DNA from: an uncultured Oscillospiraceae bacterium
GTDB lineage: Bacteria > Bacillota_A > Clostridia > Oscillospirales > Oscillospiraceae
DNA length: 5,913 bases
Reading direction: 5' to 3'
Assembly: GCA_934561335.1 (NCBI GenBank)
Contig: CAKTGD010000104.1
Span: 1-5,913, forward strand
The number at the start of each line of letters is the position of its first letter. Position 1 is the stretch's first letter. The notes below the pieces were generated by a model. That model was given only the letters and a program-made list of their open reading frames with translations. It was not told where the DNA came from and ran no database searches. Position numbers and translations under genes: made by a program. Below are positions 1 through 5,911 of the stretch, piece by piece.

Positions 1-181
1 GGATATCCTTATCGGGATCCTGCGCCTCCAGATACAGCAGCTGGGCCACGACCAGGCTGGCGGTGGTATCATTTACTTCTTCGCCCAGGAAGATAATACG
101 GTCATTCAGCAGACGGGAAAAAATATCATACGACCGCTCGCCGCGGTTGGTCTGCTCAACAACATAGGGAACCAAACTCAT
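1..181 (-). CDS. clpP: ATP-dependent Clp protease proteolytic subunit ClpP, N-terminal part (cut by window edge)
   Basis: This is the serine protease core of the cytoplasmic Clp machine, a double heptameric barrel that degrades proteins fed to it by ClpX or ClpC. Only the first 60 codons are present; the reading frame runs off the left edge still open, so the catalytic Ser-His-Asp residues are not visible. The visible part begins [20 protein letters not shown] and continues with [17 protein letters not shown] and an [11 protein letters not shown] helix, which is the very conserved ClpP N-terminus (axial loop followed by the first strand and helix). The ATG at 181 is preceded by GGAGG at 191-195 with a 9-base spacer. 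It lies 56 bases after tig on the same strand with no terminator between, the usual Clostridia order tig-clpP(-clpX-lon). Identification is secure; completeness and activity cannot be judged here. Confidence 0.95.
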   Translation of the reverse strand, partial: MSLVPYVVEQTNRGERSYDIFSRLLNDRIIFLGEEVNDTTASLVVAQLLYLEAQDPDKDI

Positions 182-197
182 TATATAGTACCTCCGT

Positions 198-214
198 TAC
201 GAAAGATAGTCAAA
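198..214. promoter_or_regulatory. Possible degenerate CtsR-like heat-shock operator before clpP
   Basis: The plus strand reads TACGAAA-GAT-AGTCAAA. The second heptad and the NAN spacer match the Firmicute CtsR consensus (RGTCAAA-NAN-RGTCAAA), a repressor site commonly found before clpP, but the first heptad matches at only three of seven positions. The site ends three bases upstream of the clpP ribosome binding site, and a TATACT that could act as a -10 (214-219, minus strand) overlaps its far end. The -35 for that hexamer is poor. One perfect heptad in a short gap can occur by chance, so this is a weak suggestion only. Confidence 0.2.
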
Positions 215-237
215 GTATACCCACCCAAATATGTGAT

Positions 238-1566
238 TTAGTCCTTCTTCTCCTCAGTCTCCTCGGTCTTGCTCTCCTCTTCCTTGACCTCCGGGGCAAC
301 AGCCTTGGCGGAATCGGCGACCACCTTAATGACCTTCTCGCGGATAACCTGCTCCTTCACATCCTCGGCGCGCAGGTATTTCTTGACGGTGTCCATATCC
401 ATGCCGTACTTCTCGGCCACGGACTTCATCTCGTTCTCCACTTCCTCGTCGGAAGCCTCCAGCCCCTCGGCCTTGATGATGGCGCGGATGGCCATATCCA
501 TCTTCACCTGGTTGGCAGCAGGCTCCTTGGCATCCATGATGATCTGCTCCTCATTCATGCCGGTCATCTTGGTATACTGGTCAAAGGGAATGCCCTGAGA
601 GGCCAGCTGCTGCTTAAAGCCATCCAGCATCTGGTGGGCCTGCATCTCGATCATTTCCTCGGGGATATCAGCCTTGACACCCTCGGCTACCTTGGTCATC
701 AGCGCATCTTCAAAAGCGTGCTGAGCGGCAGCAGTGCGCTCCTCGGTCATCTTCTTCTTGATGTCGGCCTTCAGCTCCTTCAGGGTGTCAAACTCGGACA
801 CATCCTTGGCGAACTCATCATCGATAGCGGGCAGCTCCTTGACCTTGACCTCGTTGACCTTAACGTGGAATACAACGGGCTTGCCAGCCAGCTCGGGGGT
901 ATAGTTCTCGGGGAAAGTAATGTCGATATCCTTCTCCTCGCCGGCCTTCATGCCGATCAGCTGCTCCTCGAAGCCGGGCACAAAGCTGCCGGAACCGATC
1001 TCCAGATCAAAGGCATCACCCTTGCCGCCCTCGAAGGCCACACCCTGATCAAAGCCCTCAAAGTCGATATTGGCGGTGTCGCCCTTCTTCACAGCGCGCT
1101 CCACAGCCACCAGACGGCTGTTGCGGTCAGCCATTTCCTTGAGGCGTGCGTTGACATCGGCGGCCATGACCTTAACCTCAGCCTTCACAGCCTCCAGACC
1201 CTTATACTGGCCCAGTTCCACCTCAGGATAGACGGCAACGGTGCACTTGAACTCAGCGCCGGCCTTACCAACGCTCTCAATCTCAACCTGGGGGTAGCCA
1301 ACGACCTCCAGCTTCTGCTCATTCACAGCGCTCTCATACGCCTCAGGCAGAATCGCGTTGATAGCCTCTTCATAAAAGACCTCGGCGCCATACATGCTCT
1401 CGATCATCTTGCGGGGAGCATGGCCGGGACGGAAACCGGGAATGTTCATCTTACCGCGCATCTTCAGATACGCCTTATTGACGGCGGCCTCAAACTCCTC
1501 AGCGCCCACCTCAATGGTCAGCGCGACCTTGCTCTTCTCCAATTTTTCGCAGCTTTTGACAGTCAT
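238..1566 (-). CDS. tig: Trigger factor, ribosome-bound chaperone and peptidyl-prolyl isomerase
   Basis: Trigger factor docks on ribosomal protein L23 at the exit tunnel and shelters emerging chains. The 442 residues match the family length (about 425-435 elsewhere). The N-terminal ribosome-binding domain (about 1-115) carries the docking loop GFRPGHAPR at 44-52, equivalent to the GFRxGxxP signature. An FKBP-type isomerase domain follows at about 161-241, with the characteristic GSGSFVPGFEEQLIGM segment starting at 191. The rest is the long helical C-terminal chaperone arm, ending in a Glu/Lys-rich low-complexity tail (about 424-442). The ATG at 1566 has GGAGG at 1577-1581 with a 10-base spacer. 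It has its own likely promoter in the gap after the metallophosphoesterase gene and runs toward clpP, so chaperone and protease are probably made from one message. Nothing suggests that it is broken. Confidence 0.98.
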   Translation of the reverse strand: MTVKSCEKLEKSKVALTIEVGAEEFEAAVNKAYLKMRGKMNIPGFRPGHAPRKMIESMYGAEVFYEEAINAILPEAYESAVNEQKLEVVGYPQVEIESVGKAGAEFKCTVAVYPEVELGQYKGLEAVKAEVKVMAADVNARLKEMADRNSRLVAVERAVKKGDTANIDFEGFDQGVAFEGGKGDAFDLEIGSGSFVPGFEEQLIGMKAGEEKDIDITFPENYTPELAGKPVVFHVKVNEVKVKELPAIDDEFAKDVSEFDTLKELKADIKKKMTEERTAAAQHAFEDALMTKVAEGVKADIPEEMIEMQAHQMLDGFKQQLASQGIPFDQYTKMTGMNEEQIIMDAKEPAANQVKMDMAIRAIIKAEGLEASDEEVENEMKSVAEKYGMDMDTVKKYLRAEDVKEQVIREKVIKVVADSAKAVAPEVKEEESKTEETEEKKD

Positions 1567-1637
1567 TGTTGCTTTTCCTCCAGTTTACATCTATGTTGTG
1601 ATGGCATAAGAATACAATTTAATTAAGCCAAGTGTAT

Positions 1638-1666
1638 ATGATACCAGAAAAGAATCAGAATTTCCA
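1638..1666 (-). promoter_or_regulatory. Likely sigma-A promoter for tig(-clpP), extended -10 type
   Basis: Read on the minus strand, a TGGAAA -35-like hexamer (1661-1666, four of six to TTGACA) is followed after exactly 17 bases by TATCAT (1638-1643), preceded by TG one base upstream, giving an extended -10 TGGTATCAT. Transcription would start near 1631 and give a leader of about 65 bases before the tig ATG. The segment is clearly more AT-rich than the genes around it. No intrinsic terminator is visible between the preceding gene and this promoter, so read-through from upstream may also contribute. Confidence 0.6.
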
Positions 1667-1678
1667 TACCTTTTTGCA

Positions 1679-2368
1679 TTATTCGCAAATTTTTTTAGGA
1701 ACAAAGCCCAAAAAGTCGCCGGAGACCAGCGAAAAGAGGGTGCCGGAATGTGTTCCTTCAATTGCGCGGCGATGAGAAGCACCGTGTAAATGACCGTAAT
1801 AACACGCCTTCACCTCATATTCCTTCAACAGGCGCAGGATTTCCGGGCACTCATAGCCCTGATAGATGGGCGGATAGTGCAGAAAGCACAACCGCTCCCT
1901 GTCCCCTGCCTCCTTCAGTGAAGTTTCCAATCGTCCAATCTCACGCAGCAGTACCTTTTCGTTGTGGGTTCCCCGGTTGTCCAGCTCGTAAAACCAGCCT
2001 CGGGTCCCGCACAGGGCGATATCATGATAAAAGAGACAGTTATTGTGCAGAATTTCAAAGGTATCCAATCCGTTTTCCGCAAAGAACCGCTTCATTTTGG
2101 CGGCCGTATTCCACCAGTAGTCATGGTTGCCTTTCAGCAAAATTTTCTTCCCCGGTAAGGCGTTGATAAAGCGAAAATCCGCCAGCGATTCCTCCAGACT
2201 CATGCCCCAGCTCAGGTCGCCGCACAGCACGGTTACATCATCGTCGCACAGCGGCGCAAAGCCTGCGCGAATACGATTCACATAATCATGCCATCCGTTG
2301 CCAAAGACATCCATGGGTTTATCCGAGTTCAGCGACAGGTGCAGATCGCCTATTGCGTACAGCGCCAT
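1679..2368 (-). CDS. Calcineurin-like metallophosphoesterase (predicted phosphohydrolase, COG1768-like)
   Basis: A compact 229-residue, probably cytoplasmic, two-metal phosphoesterase without signal peptide. All family motifs are visible in order: GDLHL at 7-11 (D8 and H10), GDLSWG at 50-55 (D51), GNHDYWW at 80-86 (N81, H82), H164 in FLHYPP, and GHLHG at 192-196 (H193, H195). These residues bind the dinuclear metal centre and the phosphate, so an active enzyme is expected. The trailing WW after GNHD and the GTRGWFY segment (121-127) fit a small bacterial phosphohydrolase group whose substrate I do not know; assignment to COG1768 is from memory. The ATG at 2368 has AGGAGG at 2374-2379, 15 bases after the dipeptidase stop, so it is most likely the last gene of the rbgA-led unit. 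A nucleotide, phosphoprotein or phosphodiester substrate is equally possible from sequence alone. Confidence 0.85.
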   Translation of the reverse strand: MALYAIGDLHLSLNSDKPMDVFGNGWHDYVNRIRAGFAPLCDDDVTVLCGDLSWGMSLEESLADFRFINALPGKKILLKGNHDYWWNTAAKMKRFFAENGLDTFEILHNNCLFYHDIALCGTRGWFYELDNRGTHNEKVLLREIGRLETSLKEAGDRERLCFLHYPPIYQGYECPEILRLLKEYEVKACYYGHLHGASHRRAIEGTHSGTLFSLVSGDFLGFVPKKICE

Positions 2369-2383
2369 AAATTCCTCCTTTGT

Positions 2384-3364
2384 TCAGATAAGACGGCGGA
2401 GGTTGTTCCAGAATATATTTTCCAACAGTTCCTCGTCATAACCTCTGGATTTCAGTGCGTCATACAGCCGCGGCATATCCTGTACGCCGCGCATACCGCC
2501 ACCCAGCACTTCGCAGCCGTCCAGATCGCCGCCCAGACAAACTGTCTTTTCTCCGTCAAGCTCCAAAAAATGCTCCACATGCGCCACCAGCGCATCTATG
2601 GTCGGATCGCCCACAAAGCTGAGATACAGATTCAGCCCCACCACACCGCCAAGGTCACGGATCGCCTTGAACTGGTCGTCCGTCAGGTTGCGGCGGTGAG
2701 GGCAGACCGATCGTGCATTGGAATGGGAGGCGATGATGGGCCGTTTGGCCATATGTACCAGATCCCAGAAGCCTGCATCAGACAGATGGGACACATCCGG
2801 ATAAATATTGTGTTCCTCCAATACGCGGATAAAATCCTTCCCTTCCGCAGACAGCCCACGTTCCGGTTCCTCAGCGTTGGTGCCAGACAGCACATTGGCC
2901 CGGTTCCACACCGGATTGAGGAATCGCACGCCCCAGCCGGACACGGTTTCGATCTTATGTACGTCGCATTCGATGAGGTCAGCCCCCTCAATGCTCAGCA
3001 GAGCGGCCACTTTGCCTTCTGCCACCGTTTTGTCCACTTCTGCGCCGGTGCGGCAGTGGCGGACGATATCGGTATTTTCCGCCATCTCGCGCAGAAAGAA
3101 ATCGTGCATTCTCCGGCACTGCGCCCACATTCCGTCCGCAGGTGCTTCCGCTGCGTCGTGAAAGAGGGCAAAGAACTGAGCATAGCGTTTGAACTGCAGC
3201 CCCCGCTCCAAATCAATATGCCCGCTGTTATTTCTCATGTGCGTGCAGGCAGCGTAATGGGCGCGCTGCGTCTCCCTGTTGACGCCATATTCCAGAGCAG
3301 AGGTTTCACCCGTCTCCATACAGCGGTAAACAGTATCACAGTGGGCATCAAAACAGGATATCAT
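2384..3364 (-). CDS. Membrane dipeptidase-type metallopeptidase, peptidase family M19
   Basis: A 326-residue TIM-barrel metal hydrolase of the renal-dipeptidase family (COG2355), which cleaves dipeptides including some with a D-residue at the C-terminal side. The zinc ligands align with the human enzyme: H8 and D10 in FDAHCDT, bridging E126 in LSIEGAD, H193 in DVSH, and H214 in ASHS; the 21-residue spacing between the last two is the same as in the human enzyme. R225 (HRRN) and the GGDLDG segment at 278-283 match the substrate-binding and acid/base region. No signal peptide is visible, so despite the family name it should be cytoplasmic. An in-frame ATG eight codons upstream (3388) was rejected: AAGGAGG at 3370-3376 lies between the two and stands five bases from the ATG at 3364, and the upstream start would run into yraN. 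The natural substrate is not knowable here; recycling of cell-wall or dietary dipeptides is a guess. Confidence 0.92.
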   Translation of the reverse strand: MISCFDAHCDTVYRCMETGETSALEYGVNRETQRAHYAACTHMRNNSGHIDLERGLQFKRYAQFFALFHDAAEAPADGMWAQCRRMHDFFLREMAENTDIVRHCRTGAEVDKTVAEGKVAALLSIEGADLIECDVHKIETVSGWGVRFLNPVWNRANVLSGTNAEEPERGLSAEGKDFIRVLEEHNIYPDVSHLSDAGFWDLVHMAKRPIIASHSNARSVCPHRRNLTDDQFKAIRDLGGVVGLNLYLSFVGDPTIDALVAHVEHFLELDGEKTVCLGGDLDGCEVLGGGMRGVQDMPRLYDALKSRGYDEELLENIFWNNLRRLI

Positions 3365-3369
3365 AATGG

Positions 3370-3376
3370 CCTCCTT
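3370..3376 (-). promoter_or_regulatory. Ribosome binding site that fixes the dipeptidase start
   Basis: AAGGAGG on the minus strand sits five bases before the ATG at 3364 and overlaps the TAA stop of yraN (3375-3377). It lies inside the longer candidate reading frame that begins at 3388, which argues that the shorter protein is the real one and that the ribosome leaving yraN can reinitiate directly. Confidence 0.85.
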
Positions 3377-3728
3377 ATTGAAATGCATTTTTGATGTATT
3401 CTATGTGGGCTTCCGCAAAGCCGTGCTCAACGTAGACCTCCGCCACATCAAAGCGGGCACAGCAGTCCAGCCGATTTTCCGCCAGATACAGCATAGCGGT
3501 TTTACGAAGCTTATTCTGCTTCTGGGGTGTCACATATTCCCGCGGCAGCACTTTGTCCACATTGGTACGGGTCTTGACCTCTACAAAGCACAATATCGCA
3601 CCGTCCCATGCAATAAGATCAATCTCTCCGAAACGGCTGTGATAGCTGTGGGCCACCACCTTGCACCCATGCTGCCGCAGATAGCGGGCCACCAGAGCTT
3701 CGCCCTGTACGCCCTCCAACCGGCTCAT
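3375..3728 (-). CDS. yraN: YraN/UPF0102 family nuclease-fold protein
   Basis: A small (117-residue) protein of the widely conserved UPF0102 family, whose fold resembles restriction and Holliday-junction-resolvase nucleases but whose cellular role is still unsettled. Visible features are the N-terminal GExLVARYLRQHG block (9-21), the GEIDLIAWDG strand pair (34-43) with catalytic-type E35 and D37, and FVEVKTR (48-54) with E50 and K52. Together these form the PD-(D/E)xK nuclease core, so the metal-binding residues are intact. The ATG at 3728 overlaps the rnhB stop as ATGA and has GGGAGG (3736-3741) seven bases upstream; an ATG five codons earlier (3743) would place that site inside the gene and has a poorer, more distant signal. 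Being directly after rnhB is typical of Clostridia and fits a role in nucleic-acid repair, though that remains inference. Confidence 0.9.
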   Translation of the reverse strand: MSRLEGVQGEALVARYLRQHGCKVVAHSYHSRFGEIDLIAWDGAILCFVEVKTRTNVDKVLPREYVTPQKQNKLRKTAMLYLAENRLDCCARFDVAEVYVEHGFAEAHIEYIKNAFQ

Positions 3729-4345
3729 CGCTGTGCCTCCCATTTTTTAAGGAAGCTCCTGCGGTGCTCCGGGCAGGGGCCATATTGGTCAAGCATGGCG
3801 TAGTGGAGCTTTGTTGCGTAGCCCTTATGCTTGGCAAACTGATACTGAGGGTATTCCCTGTCCAGCACATCCGTCACATAGCGGTCGCGGCTGACCTTGG
3901 CCAGAATGGAAGCCGCAGCAATGGAAGCTGACCGGCCATCTCCGCCAACGATGCAGCGATGAGAAAGCGTGATGGCCGCATGCTTTCCGTGATCCCGATT
4001 GCCGTCAATAAGGGCGAAGTCGGGCTTGGCGGACAGTCCGTCTATCGCCAGCTGCATAGCCTTCATGCGAGCCGAGAGAATATCGGTGGCATCGATCTCC
4101 GCCGCGCTGACACTGGCCACCGACCAGGCCAATGCCGTTTCGGTAATGACACTGTACAATGCCTCCCGTTTTTTCTCCGTCAGCTTTTTCGAGTCATTGA
4201 GACCATCGATCACACACTCGCGGGGCAGGATCACCGCTGCGGCGTATACCGGGCCCATCAGCGGCCCCGCACCGGCCTCGTCCACGCCGCAGACCGTCTC
4301 GCAGCCCTGCGCCCACGATTCCTGTTCATATGTCCAAAGCTCCAT
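3725..4345 (-). CDS. rnhB: Ribonuclease HII with altered GRG motif
   Basis: RNase HII nicks DNA 5' of embedded ribonucleotides and RNA in RNA-DNA junctions, starting ribonucleotide excision repair. The 206 residues match family length. The four catalytic acids are present: D22-E23 in GVDEAG, D114 in LIDGN, and D136 in VGGDGRS. Also intact are NDSKKLTEKKR (50-60), SIAAASILAKVSRD (141-154) and KHKGY (172-176) with the junction-sensing tyrosine Y176. The odd point is GAG at 25-27 where nearly all family members have GRG (or GKG in RNase HIII). N88 of the usual IxxxNIL motif is also Asp. The ATG at 4345 has AGGAG at 4351-4355; a TTG in frame at 4360 only looks like a start and overlaps the preceding stop. 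It follows the small zinc protein by 11 bases and overlaps yraN by four. Confidence 0.95.
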   Translation of the reverse strand: MELWTYEQESWAQGCETVCGVDEAGAGPLMGPVYAAAVILPRECVIDGLNDSKKLTEKKREALYSVITETALAWSVASVSAAEIDATDILSARMKAMQLAIDGLSAKPDFALIDGNRDHGKHAAITLSHRCIVGGDGRSASIAAASILAKVSRDRYVTDVLDREYPQYQFAKHKGYATKLHYAMLDQYGPCPEHRRSFLKKWEAQR

Positions 4346-4350
4346 AGGCG

Positions 4351-4355
4351 CTCCT
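4351..4355 (-). promoter_or_regulatory. Ribosome binding site that fixes the rnhB start
   Basis: AGGAG (within GAGAGGAG) on the minus strand stands five bases before the ATG at 4345 and begins right after the TGA of the upstream zinc-ribbon gene (4357-4359). The alternative in-frame TTG at 4360 lies upstream of it, so the ATG is the better start. Confidence 0.75.
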
Positions 4356-4356
4356 C

Positions 4357-4596
4357 TCAATAGGTCAGCATGATCTTGCGGCAGTCCCGGCAGACGCAGG
4401 CGGAAAAGCTGGATTCATTGGGGAAATCGGTATTATAGGGGCCGTCCAGCACAATGCCGCCTTGTTTTGTGACGTATTTTTTGGTCAGAAAAAAGGCGTC
4501 TATATCGCCGTCCGGCGGCATGAAAAACAAGCCCCGGCTATACGAGGTGATAACCTTCCCCTGTTCCATCTCTTTTCCGCAGCTTGGACAGTTCAT
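4357..4596 (-). CDS. Small CxxC zinc-ribbon-like protein of unknown function (DUF6487-like)
   Basis: I recognise the type but not a function. The 79-residue protein opens with MNCPSCGKEMEQG (CxxC at C3 and C6) and ends with CVCRDCRKIMLTY (CxxC at C69 and C72, with an extra C67). The two pairs can make a four-cysteine zinc ribbon that brings the two ends together around a middle of about 60 residues rich in aromatic and glycine residues (for example GLFFMPPDGD at 22-31). The opening resembles the DUF6487 family of small Firmicute proteins; that name is from memory. No signal peptide or membrane segment is visible. The ATG at 4596 overlaps the rbgA stop as ATGA and has AGGAGG at 4604-4609 with a seven-base spacer. 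This tight coupling to a 50S-assembly GTPase hints at a ribosome or nucleic-acid partner, but that is inference. Confidence 0.8.
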   Translation of the reverse strand: MNCPSCGKEMEQGKVITSYSRGLFFMPPDGDIDAFFLTKKYVTKQGGIVLDGPYNTDFPNESSFSACVCRDCRKIMLTY

Positions 4597-5462
4597 TCCT
4601 GTACCTCCTCCACCGTCTCCAGTGTAAAGCGTCCCAGCTTGCCGCCACGGAACTCATCCAGCAGAATGCGGGCCATGCGCTCGGTATCTACCTCAGCGCC
4701 ACGCATCAAAAAGCCCCGCTTGCGGCCCGCCTTGGTCAGCAGCTCATAGCCGGAGTCCCCTTCCTCTATCTCGATCTTATATCGCTCCCACAGAACATCG
4801 GCATAGTGCTGGCCCAGATACTCCATCAGATAGCAGGCCAACTCCTCTATGTCCATCACGTCATCCTTGATAGCCCCTGTAAAGGCGAGACGCTTGCCGA
4901 CTTCGACATCATCAAACTTTGGCCACAGGATACCGGGGGTATCCAGCAGCTCCAGCGTGCGATCCACCGGCACCCACTGCTTGGAGCGGGTCACACCGGG
5001 ACGATCCTCCGCCTTGGCGGTCTTGCGGTGGGCCACCTTATTGATAAAGGTGGATTTGCCCACGTTAGGGATACCCAGCACCATGACGCGGACGGTACGG
5101 CCCACCTGCCCCTTTTCGGCATAGGCGGCCAGCTTGTCCTTTAAAAGCTCCCGCACAGCGGCGGCAAACTGGGCGGTTCCTGCGCCGCCCTTGGCATTGG
5201 CCTCCAACACCGCATAACCCTTTTCCCGGAAACGGGCAGCCCAGCGCTTTGTCTCCTTGGGATCAGCCTGATCCACGCGATTGAGCACCACCATACGGGG
5301 CTTTCCCGCCGTCATCTCATCCACATCCGGATTCCGACTGGACAAGGGAATGCGTGCGTCCAGGATCTCGCACACCGCGTCTACGTTCCGAATCTCGGCC
5401 GCGATCATGCGCTTGGTTTTCGTCATATGGCCGGGAAACCAGCTCAGTCCTTCTATCTGCAT
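4593..5462 (-). CDS. rbgA: Ribosome biogenesis GTPase RbgA (YlqF)
   Basis: RbgA is a cytoplasmic GTPase that helps the late 50S precursor mature in Firmicutes, checking incorporation of late proteins before GTP hydrolysis releases it. The 289 residues show the circularly permuted GTPase order: G4 at 61-64 (NRVD), G5-like ANAK at 88-91, then G1 GIPNVGKST at 130-138, G2 RPGVTRS at 154-160, and G3 DTPGILWPKF at 174-183. The N-terminal WFPGHM (8-13) contains H12, equivalent to the catalytic histidine of the Bacillus protein. The C-terminal helical RNA-binding domain runs from about 195 to the end. G4 has Arg instead of the usual Lys (NKxD). The ATG at 5462 follows GAGGTGA at 5469-5475. It is the first gene of the unit, just after the rplS terminator and its own strong promoter, and its stop overlaps the next start by four bases. 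Confidence 0.97.
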   Translation of the reverse strand: MQIEGLSWFPGHMTKTKRMIAAEIRNVDAVCEILDARIPLSSRNPDVDEMTAGKPRMVVLNRVDQADPKETKRWAARFREKGYAVLEANAKGGAGTAQFAAAVRELLKDKLAAYAEKGQVGRTVRVMVLGIPNVGKSTFINKVAHRKTAKAEDRPGVTRSKQWVPVDRTLELLDTPGILWPKFDDVEVGKRLAFTGAIKDDVMDIEELACYLMEYLGQHYADVLWERYKIEIEEGDSGYELLTKAGRKRGFLMRGAEVDTERMARILLDEFRGGKLGRFTLETVEEVQE

Positions 5463-5495
5463 GGTGAATCACCTCGTTGATCTATGATAGAGTGC

Positions 5496-5524
5496 ATTAT
5501 ACCACAACCTGGCAGAAATGAAAA
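5496..5524 (-). promoter_or_regulatory. Strong sigma-A promoter for the rbgA-led operon, extended -10
   Basis: On the minus strand TTTTCA (5519-5524, four of six to TTGACA) and a perfect TATAAT (5496-5501) are separated by exactly 17 bases, with TG one base upstream of the -10 (TGGTATAAT). The start would fall near 5489, giving a short leader of about 27 bases before the rbgA ATG with little room for a regulatory structure. It begins three bases after the rplS terminator T-run, so the downstream genes get their own transcription. Confidence 0.8.
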
Positions 5525-5526
5525 GG

Positions 5527-5556
5527 AAAAAACCGCCCACAGATGTGAGCGGTTTT
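5527..5556 (-). terminator. Intrinsic terminator after rplS
   Basis: On the minus strand a 12-base-pair stem (arms 5545-5556 and 5529-5540, one T-G wobble) closes a four-base ATCT loop and ends in six consecutive Ts (5532-5527, the first four belonging to the stem). The core CCGC/GCGG is GC-rich. It starts 16 bases past the rplS stop. On the plus strand the trailing T tract is only four long and there is no plus-strand gene, so it serves rplS and whatever ribosomal-protein or RNA-modification genes precede it. Confidence 0.92.
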
Positions 5557-5572
5557 CTCGGATCGATTTTGC

Positions 5573-5911
5573 TTACAGCTTCTCGCGAACCTTGGCGGCC
5601 TTGCCGACACGGTCACGCAGATAGTACAGCTTGGCGCGGCGCACAAAACCGTGACGCACGGTCTCGATGGTCTGGATAGAGGGAGAATGCACGGGGAACA
5701 CCTTCTCCACGCCCACACCGTAGGAAATACGGCGGACGGTGATGGTCTCCTCGATACCGCCATGCTTCTTGGCAATGACAGTGCCCTCAAAAACCTGAAT
5801 ACGCTCGCGAGAGCCTTCCTTGACCTTCACGTGCACACGGACGGTATCGCCCACCTGCACCTGAGGCACTTCCTTCAGCTGCTTTTCGTTCAATGCTTTG
5901 ATGAGATCCAT
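5573..5911 (-). CDS. rplS: 50S ribosomal protein L19
   Basis: L19 is a large-subunit protein at the interface with the 30S subunit. The 112 residues match the usual length (about 115). The family signature [19 protein letters not shown] at 59-77 is perfect, preceded by the SH3-like barrel segment [19 protein letters not shown] (21-39) and followed by [21 protein letters not shown] at the C-terminus. The ATG at 5911 leaves just two bases before the window edge, so the ribosome binding site and promoter cannot be seen; in Firmicutes the gene normally ends an rpsP-rimM-trmD-rplS unit, which would lie to the right. The strong terminator directly downstream agrees with this being the last gene of that unit. 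Confidence 0.98.
   Translation of the reverse strand: MDLIKALNEKQLKEVPQVQVGDTVRVHVKVKEGSRERIQVFEGTVIAKKHGGIEETITVRRISYGVGVEKVFPVHSPSIQTIETVRHGFVRRAKLYYLRDRVGKAAKVREKL

Noticed and set aside
634..1626. A 330-codon open frame on the plus strand opposite tig
   Set aside because: The Leu/His/Gly-rich low-complexity translation is the mirror of Glu/Lys/Ala-rich trigger factor codons; there is no family resemblance, and tig is unmistakable.
1591..1782. A 63-codon minus-strand frame spanning the gap before tig
   Set aside because: Two thirds of it overlaps the end of the phosphoesterase gene in another frame, including the GHLHG metal motif, it has no convincing ribosome binding site, and it runs across the predicted tig promoter.
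3365..3388. An upstream ATG giving the dipeptidase eight more residues
   Set aside because: The extension contains the ribosome binding site for the downstream ATG, overlaps yraN, and adds residues before the usual family N-terminus (FDAHCDT).
2288..3394. A 368-codon open frame on the plus strand opposite the dipeptidase and the start of the phosphoesterase gene
   Set aside because: It is longer than the real gene but lies wholly antisense to two proteins with complete catalytic motifs; its translation is rich in His, Gln and Arg with no recognisable domain, as expected from a GC-biased shadow frame.
5463..5473. An 11-base near-perfect palindrome (GGTGA-A-TCACC) between the rbgA ribosome binding site and start codon
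   Set aside because: The arms are only five bases and in RNA would leave at most a four-pair stem, so it could slightly mask the ribosome binding site but is most likely coincidence.
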